From DAONJL01 sp035405645 [NCBI: bacterium] (lineage in GTDB: Bacteria > JAGOBX01 > DAONJL01), in NCBI GenBank assembly GCA_035405645.1, contig DAONJL010000066.1, positions 1 through 12,370 on the forward strand: a stretch of 12,370 nucleotides of DNA. Reading direction: 5' to 3'. This document shows, in pieces, positions 8,038-12,370 of this stretch. How positions within the stretch are numbered: position 1 is the stretch's first letter; each line of letters opens with the position of its first letter. The notes beneath the pieces were generated by a model. That model searched no databases. It was not told the origin of the DNA and saw nothing but the letters and a program-made list of their open reading frames with translations. A program made the position numbers and the translations under genes.

Positions 8038-9050
8038 TTATGTCTAAAATCACTCCATTTTATAATTGAATCTTTTGGAATATTTTTATTTACTTTTAAA
8101 CCTAATATTTTATTTACTTCAAATGGTTCAATTTTGTTTTGAGAAAAATTTGTTCTTTTATAATCAATTAATTTGGAAGTTATTATAGTCCCTTTTTTTA
8201 TTATTTTTTTTGCTACAATATATCTTCGACCTACATTTCTAAATTCAATTTCTTTTCCTTTTGGTTTCACCACACCATCACCAAAAACTTTTAATGCATA
8301 ATTTATTTCATTTATTAGTTTTTTTGCTTGTTCTGGCGTTATTGAAAAATGATGATCTGGTCCTTCAAGTTTTTGGTCAAGAGTAAAATGTTTTTCAAAT
8401 ATTCGACAACCATAAAATAGTGATAAAAGAATAGCAATATTATTCTCAGAATGATCAGAAAAACCAACTGGTAAATTAAATGCTTTTTTTAATATCTCAA
8501 TTCCTTTTAAATTTATATTTTCAGCTTTTACTGGATATTCTGATGTACAATGAAATAGAATAATTTTGGATTTATTTTTTTCTTTTAAGTAATTAATAAC
8601 TTGTTCTATTTCACCTAAATATGAGCCACCTGTTGATATTATCAATGGCTTATTAAACGCTACTTTACATATTTTTTCAAATAATTGTAAATAAGTTATA
8701 CTGGCAGATGATGTTTTATATATTGGATTATTTATCTTTTCTAATATTGGTATTATCGATGGTTCATTAGCAGTAGAAAACATAATTATTTTATTTTCAT
8801 CTGCACATTTTTTTAAATATATTAAATCATCTAATGTTAGTTCACATCTTTTAAAAATTTCATAATATTTATTGCTTTTTGTGATAAAATTATCTGTTTT
8901 AAAAGTTTGAAATTTTACAGCAAATGCTCCTGCTTTTTTTGCAGCAATAATCATTTTTTCTGCAATTTCACGGGAACCATTATGATTAATCCCAATTTCT
9001 AAAATTAATTTTGGAGAATCATCTATTAATTTCTCATAAATATCCTTCAT
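8034..9050 (-). CDS. neuB: NeuB/SpsE-family nonulosonic acid synthase
   Basis: A 338-residue protein of normal length for the family. It condenses phosphoenolpyruvate with a free 6-carbon amino sugar to form a 9-carbon nonulosonic acid. The TIM-barrel domain carries EIGINHNG (18-25), VKFQTF (45-50), ISTGGS (138-143), HCTSEYP (167-173), GFSDH (196-200), EKHFTLD (219-225) and GPDHH (230-234). H221 and H234 are candidate metal ligands. The C-terminal antifreeze-like SAF domain begins near 271 with GRRYIVAKKIIKKGT, which carries the conserved arginine. The EIGxNHNG form is that of NeuB/LegI/SpsE; PseI proteins usually have ELSANH, so a sialic- or legionaminic-like product is favoured over pseudaminic acid. 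AGGTGAT (9056-9062) precedes the ATG at 9050, which overlaps the hydrolase stop by 4 bp. Confidence is very high for the family and moderate for the product class. Confidence 0.95.
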   Translation of the reverse strand: MKDIYEKLIDDSPKLILEIGINHNGSREIAEKMIIAAKKAGAFAVKFQTFKTDNFITKSNKYYEIFKRCELTLDDLIYLKKCADENKIIMFSTANEPSIIPILEKINNPIYKTSSASITYLQLFEKICKVAFNKPLIISTGGSYLGEIEQVINYLKEKNKSKIILFHCTSEYPVKAENINLKGIEILKKAFNLPVGFSDHSENNIAILLSLFYGCRIFEKHFTLDQKLEGPDHHFSITPEQAKKLINEINYALKVFGDGVVKPKGKEIEFRNVGRRYIVAKKIIKKGTIITSKLIDYKRTNFSQNKIEPFEVNKILGLKVNKNIPKDSIIKWSDFRHK

Positions 9051-10513
9051 ATTAAATCACCTATTTTAAAAATCATTACCAAATAATTATTATTTTTTCG
9101 CTCTAATATATAGCCCGCTTTTTCAAAACATTTTATTGAAGCAATATTTTCATTTTTTATTCTTGCTATTAATTTTTTTATCTTATAATTATTTTTAATA
9201 TATTCTCCTGTTAGTTTTAATCCATTACTACCAATATGCTTGCCATGATACCCTTTTCTAATTGCTATATTTATTTCAGCATTATTTTTCTTTATATCAT
9301 ATCTAATATATCCAACTTTGTTTTTGTTTTTTAATAAAATAAATATTATTGAATTTTTATCTTTTAATTTTTTTTTATACCATATTATATGTTCTTTAAA
9401 AGAAATAAAGTTATTATTAAATGACCAATATCTAATATTTTCATCATTTCTTAAACTCCATATAAACTTACAATCTTTTGAAGTGGCTTTTCTAAATTTT
9501 AGATTTAATATATTACTTATCAATTCTAAATAAATTTTGTTTTTTGTTAAATGAGATAAAAGTTCTTTTTTATTACAAAAATTTATTATGTTTTTATAAT
9601 TAAAAATTTTTTTAGTTTTATTTATTTTATATTTTTTTAAATTTCCTAAGTTAATAACATACTTATTGTTATTTAACCATTCAGCATTTTTTTTTTGATT
9701 AATATTTGTGTAATAACAAAAAGTAGGTATTTTTAAATATAATAATTCCCATAAAGTTGTTGATGCTGTTGAAAAGGCTAAATCTATATTTTTAAAAACA
9801 TCAGTTTTTACTTCTTTTGGTAATAATAATTCATATTTATTATTAAGATTCTGTGGTAAAATTTTTTGAATAATTTTTTTATTTTCTTTTGAACCTATCA
9901 ATATTTTAATTAGACAATTACTAAAATTATTTTCAATAATACCAATTATATTTTTTATTACAATAATCTTTAACACACCAGCGCCGAAGCTTACTAATAT
10001 ATTTTTGATATTTGTTTTTTGCTTTCGCTTTATTACAGATTTACATTTTAAAATTTCATCGCGTAAAAATACATATTGCGGTCCTAAAAAATATTTTGTT
10101 TTTATTGGTGATTTAAAATCTGATGGCTTTAAACCAGGAGTTGGACAAATTAATATATCGCAATAATATTTGCCTTTTAAATCTGTTATATATACAATTT
10201 TAATATTTTTTTCTTTTATCGCTTTCTGATAATTATAATCAAAATTATAGCCATCTAAAATTAAAAAATCTGATTTATATTTTTCTAATAATTTTATAAC
10301 TTTTTCAATTTCATCAATTGGGTCTGTTTTCTTTATTTTTTCAATAATTATATTTTTACTTTCTAATTTTTGCTTAACAAAATCTAATTGTGAATTTGAA
10401 ATAAAAATCACTTTATGATTATTTCGTAAAAATTCTTCTGCTAATGCATAACAGCGCATCGAATGACCAGCACCAATTTCTTTACTTGAATCTACTCTAA
10501 AAATAATATTCAT
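9047..10513 (-). CDS. pseG: PseG/SpsG-like UDP-sugar hydrolase fused to PseH/SpsD-like GNAT acetyltransferase
   Basis: One 488-residue frame holds two enzymes. Residues 1-335 are a PseG/SpsG GT-B-fold hydrolase that removes UDP from a diacetamido-trideoxyhexose. GAGHSMRC (14-21) places the catalytic base at H17, the same number as in Campylobacter PseG. LDGYNFDY (86-93), GPQYVFLRDE (144-153) and STTLWELLYLKIPT (251-264) match the family. The usual SFGGxD loop is SFGAGV here (175-180). Residues 339-485 are a GNAT domain: RKATSKDCKFIWSLRND at the start, HGKHIGSNGL (423-432) as the CoA loop, and IASIKCFEKAGY (457-468) at the end. The GNAT should acetylate the 4-amine before the hydrolase acts. 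No internal stop or start separates the domains. The ATG at 10513 has no Shine-Dalgarno. The gene is extremely AT-rich and contains a run of ten A at 9687-9696. Both family calls are strong. Confidence 0.92.
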   Translation of the reverse strand: MNIIFRVDSSKEIGAGHSMRCYALAEEFLRNNHKVIFISNSQLDFVKQKLESKNIIIEKIKKTDPIDEIEKVIKLLEKYKSDFLILDGYNFDYNYQKAIKEKNIKIVYITDLKGKYYCDILICPTPGLKPSDFKSPIKTKYFLGPQYVFLRDEILKCKSVIKRKQKTNIKNILVSFGAGVLKIIVIKNIIGIIENNFSNCLIKILIGSKENKKIIQKILPQNLNNKYELLLPKEVKTDVFKNIDLAFSTASTTLWELLYLKIPTFCYYTNINQKKNAEWLNNNKYVINLGNLKKYKINKTKKIFNYKNIINFCNKKELLSHLTKNKIYLELISNILNLKFRKATSKDCKFIWSLRNDENIRYWSFNNNFISFKEHIIWYKKKLKDKNSIIFILLKNKNKVGYIRYDIKKNNAEINIAIRKGYHGKHIGSNGLKLTGEYIKNNYKIKKLIARIKNENIASIKCFEKAGYILERKNNNYLVMIFKIGDLI

Positions 10514-10576
10514 AAAACTTAATAAATTTTTTTAAATAAATCTTGCTAAATATTTTAATAAGTAAAATAATAAATT

Positions 10577-11281
10577 TTATTTTAAAAATAATTCTGGTTT
10601 TTGTTGATATAATTCAAATATATTTAGTAAATTCGGTTTATAAATATCATAATCAAATGCTCGAAATACATTATTAATCGTAATGTAATCTTCTAAATAA
10701 TCAAGCGTTATTCGAATATAGGATGCATTGTCTGTTTTTGTATTTTCTATAGATTGATGTTTAAATTCTGGTAATCTTTTTATTATATAAGGACAGACAT
10801 GTTCTAATTCATCTGGTGCTGTTGCATTTTTATACACTCTTTCAAGCGCAGAAAAGGAAATTATCTGATAATCAAAACCGTGTGGAAATGTTTTTGTAAT
10901 TGCATTTGATGTAAAATCAACATTTTTTTCTAAATGTGCCTTAATGCCTTCGTCTAATAATTCTGGTTCTATTAATGGACAATCTGATGTCACACGAACA
11001 ATTACTTCAGCCCCATATTCTATAGCACAATGATAATATCTGCTTAATACATTTTCTTCTGAACCTCGAAAATATTTCACTCGAATTCTTTTACACTCTT
11101 CGATAATTATATCATCCTGTGGATGCGTGCTTGTTGCTATAATAATGTCATCTAATAATTTTGTTTTTTGCAAACGGCGCACAAAAATTTCAAGCATTGT
11201 CATTCCATTTATTGAAAGCATTACTTTTGCTGGTAATCTTGTCGAACCTATTCGCGCTTGCGCTATTGCTATTGTTTTCAT
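10577..11281 (-). CDS. spsF: SpsF-like CMP-sugar cytidylyltransferase, copy 2
   Basis: A 234-residue CTP_transf_3/SpsF protein, first gene of the glycan operon. Motifs are AQARIGSTRLPAK (8-20), GSEENVLSRY (73-82), TSDCPLIEPE (98-107) and YIRITLDYLEDY (188-199). Motif positions match copy 1 (5301-6038) almost exactly, which shows common ancestry, but the remaining sequence has diverged strongly. Together with the hydrolase and synthase just downstream it forms the expected SpsF-SpsG-SpsE set that makes a CMP-nonulosonic acid. It is visibly richer in G+C (two sampled 60-base rows near 32-33%) than the next gene (rows of 8-18%), so the two may have different histories. It is separated from the hydrolase gene by 63 bp of AT-rich sequence rather than overlapping it, and has no clear Shine-Dalgarno before the ATG at 11281. 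Confidence 0.9.
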   Translation of the reverse strand: MKTIAIAQARIGSTRLPAKVMLSINGMTMLEIFVRRLQKTKLLDDIIIATSTHPQDDIIIEECKRIRVKYFRGSEENVLSRYYHCAIEYGAEVIVRVTSDCPLIEPELLDEGIKAHLEKNVDFTSNAITKTFPHGFDYQIISFSALERVYKNATAPDELEHVCPYIIKRLPEFKHQSIENTKTDNASYIRITLDYLEDYITINNVFRAFDYDIYKPNLLNIFELYQQKPELFLK

Positions 11282-11358
11282 TTTATTAATTTCGTAATTT
11301 GAAAATTTTATAAATTTATTTATTAAAAAAATTATATAAGGTAATTCAAAAGCCTCTT

Positions 11359-12024
11359 TTATTTTTTATTAAAACTTATTTCAAGCATTATTCTTATTAA
11401 ATTTTCTTTAAAAGCAATTAAATCATTTTTTATTAATGGCATAATCATCATATTACTAAAATCATATATCTCAATATTATTCAAACAATAAGCAAATGAT
11501 TCTTCTGATAATCCACCATCTTTTTCCTGCGCATATTTAAAATAATCTAATATTTTATATGAATTCTTTTCAAAAAAATATAAATCAATCAAATCTTTTA
11601 TTTCACTTCTGCCTAATATTGCACATATTTTATTTATAAAAATATCTTCAATAGTATCAACAATAACTTTACCAAAAATATTTTTTTCTTTCTTAATTTG
11701 AAAACTTGTATCTTTTGAAAAATGTAATATTAATTGTTCTTTATTATTTTGTATAATATTTATATGTTTAAAAAAATTACTATCTCTTTTTATTTCATAA
11801 AATAAATTTTGTTTTTGCATAATAGTTGAAATTGCTTCTATTACTGATTTAAATGTTTCTTCTGAATTAGTAAAAAAATCTAAGTCAATAGAATAACGAT
11901 GTTTAAAATAATATTCTGATAAAGCAGTTCCACCAGTTAAATATATATTATCAAGATAATCAAAAATATTTTCAAGTATTAACTTTTGTAAATCTGTTAG
12001 AATAGACTTATTTGATAAATCCAT
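11359..12024 (-). CDS. AbiEii/AbiGii-like nucleotidyltransferase (putative toxin)
   Basis: This 221-residue protein belongs to the AbiEii-type nucleotidyltransferase family (formerly DUF1814). It has YLTGGTALS (28-36) and, after a helix, SIDLDFF (45-51), in which D47 and D49 are the metal-binding pair. A later segment (126-151) contains INKICAILGR and KDLIDLYF, matching the family's conserved Lys/Arg/Lys-Asp region. Characterised members such as AbiEii and MenT transfer nucleotides to RNA, often tRNA ends, and are toxic until held by their partner. It is shorter than many members (250-300), but all core motifs are present. I use the ATG at 12024; a TTG at 12030 would add two residues. Either start overlaps the small upstream gene. 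It is probably not functionally linked to the glycan genes. Whether it is a toxin or a housekeeping-like relative cannot be told from sequence. Confidence 0.85.
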   Translation of the reverse strand: MDLSNKSILTDLQKLILENIFDYLDNIYLTGGTALSEYYFKHRYSIDLDFFTNSEETFKSVIEAISTIMQKQNLFYEIKRDSNFFKHINIIQNNKEQLILHFSKDTSFQIKKEKNIFGKVIVDTIEDIFINKICAILGRSEIKDLIDLYFFEKNSYKILDYFKYAQEKDGGLSEESFAYCLNNIEIYDFSNMMIMPLIKNDLIAFKENLIRIMLEISFNKK

Positions 12025-12328
12025 ATTCAAACCATTTATCTATAACAAATTTCCATAATTGCTTTTGTTGACCTAATCTTAAATATATTTTATCCCAATA
12101 TTTTAATAAAACTTTTTTATCAACTAATTTCCAGATATCAGTAAATTTTGCATCTCGCAATATTTTTGCAATTAACCAGATTTTTTTATTTTCATCATCA
12201 GATTTTAAAATTTCTTTTATCTCGCGATTAGTTAAAAAATAATCCCACATAAAATATGGTATTTTATTTTCATCATTAATATCATTTGTTAATTCAAATT
12301 TTTTATCGTGTTTTAAATTATCACACAT
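12008..12328 (-). CDS. Small DUF6922-like protein paired with the AbiEii-type gene (putative antitoxin)
   Basis: A 106-residue protein if the ATG at 12328 is used. A TTG at 12340 would give 110, and an in-frame stop at 12356-12358 sets the upper limit. Neither start has a Shine-Dalgarno. The visible feature is IPYFMWDY (23-30), followed by a predicted helical body rich in Lys, Trp and Leu (AKILRDAKFTDIWKLV at 54-69) and an aromatic C-terminus (KFVIDKWFEYGF). This pattern, a PxxxWD motif followed by roughly 70 helical residues, is that of the DUF6922-like small proteins often found directly upstream of AbiEii-type nucleotidyltransferases. The overlap of 17 bp with the next gene supports co-expression. 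By position it is the antitoxin candidate, although it lacks the size and obvious winged-helix pattern of classical AbiEi. The family resemblance is from memory and moderate. Confidence 0.65.
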   Translation of the reverse strand: MCDNLKHDKKFELTNDINDENKIPYFMWDYFLTNREIKEILKSDDENKKIWLIAKILRDAKFTDIWKLVDKKVLLKYWDKIYLRLGQQKQLWKFVIDKWFEYGFIK

Positions 12329-12370
12329 ATCGAATTTCAATTTTAAAAAATTTAATTATTTAATTCACTT

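Noticed and set aside
7856-8047. Plus-strand open frame of 63 codons
   Set aside because: Antisense to the beta-helix gene, with no ribosome-binding site or recognisable motif.
9318-9533. Plus-strand open frame of 71 codons
   Set aside because: Antisense to the GNAT domain of the fusion gene; composition is that expected of reversed Lys/Asn codons.
10514-10576. 63-bp gap between the first spsF and the hydrolase gene, examined for a promoter or small RNA
   Set aside because: Only AT-rich sequence without a Shine-Dalgarno, a convincing -10/-35 pair or a hairpin.
11331-11349. Perfect TATAAT (minus strand, 11336-11331) and a TTGAAT at 11349-11344 before the first spsF
   Set aside because: The two are only 7 bp apart, and no proper -35 element lies 17 bp upstream of the TATAAT. 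In sequence this AT-rich such hexamers arise often, so I do not call a promoter, although this gap is the most likely place for one.
11348-11360. Small inverted repeat AAAAG-CCT-CTTTT at the end of the nucleotidyltransferase gene
   Set aside because: A 5-bp, mostly A:T stem without a following T-run in the direction of transcription is too weak for a terminator.
1-12370. Insertion sequences, tRNA genes, CRISPR repeats, attachment sites
   Set aside because: No transposase motifs, terminal inverted repeats, regularly spaced repeats or tRNA-like cloverleaf sequences were seen; gaps between genes are all shorter than 80 bp.

Overview
This is a very AT-rich window (roughly a quarter G+C by eye), tightly packed, with every gene I can support on the minus strand. 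TGA is used as a stop at many genes and Trp is TGG, so the standard code applies, which excludes Mycoplasma-type and Gracilibacteria-type codes. Several genes have good Shine-Dalgarno sequences (GGAGGA, AAGGAG, AAGGGGA). The source is therefore a low-G+C bacterium with ordinary ribosome binding, but the sequence does not fix the phylum.

Transcription runs from high to low coordinates. At the upstream edge (12328 to 11359) lies a two-gene unit: a small DUF6922-like protein overlapping an AbiEii-type nucleotidyltransferase, the kind of pair annotated as a toxin-antitoxin or abortive-infection module. After a 77-bp gap a long surface-glycan operon begins: an SpsF-family cytidylyltransferase (10577-11281), a 63-bp gap, then eight genes (10513 down to 1149) in which all seven junctions are exact 4-bp ATGA overlaps. 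Two further genes follow with 12-bp gaps: a GNAT acetyltransferase and an N-acetyl sugar amidotransferase that runs off the window at position 1.

The gene content is that of a nonulosonic (sialic-acid-like) acid pathway of the Bacillus sps type. It has a PseG/SpsG-like UDP-sugar hydrolase fused to a PseH/SpsD-like GNAT, a NeuB/SpsE-like synthase with a SAF domain, and two SpsF-like CMP-transferases. Added to these are a Gfo/Idh/MocA dehydrogenase, a DegT-family aminotransferase, a GlmU-like left-handed beta-helix protein, two GT-B-like transferases, a second GNAT and the amidotransferase. The likely product is an N-acylated, possibly amidinated nonulosonic acid, or two of them, built into a surface polysaccharide or glycoprotein glycan. 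No 4,6-dehydratase, flippase or polymerase gene is in the window.

The most unusual points are the hydrolase-acetyltransferase fusion, the run of seven identical start/stop overlaps, a beta-helix protein that has lost both the pyrophosphorylase signature and the expected acetyltransferase histidine, and a second SpsF-Gfo-DegT module that could convert a hydroxyl of the sugar to an amine.
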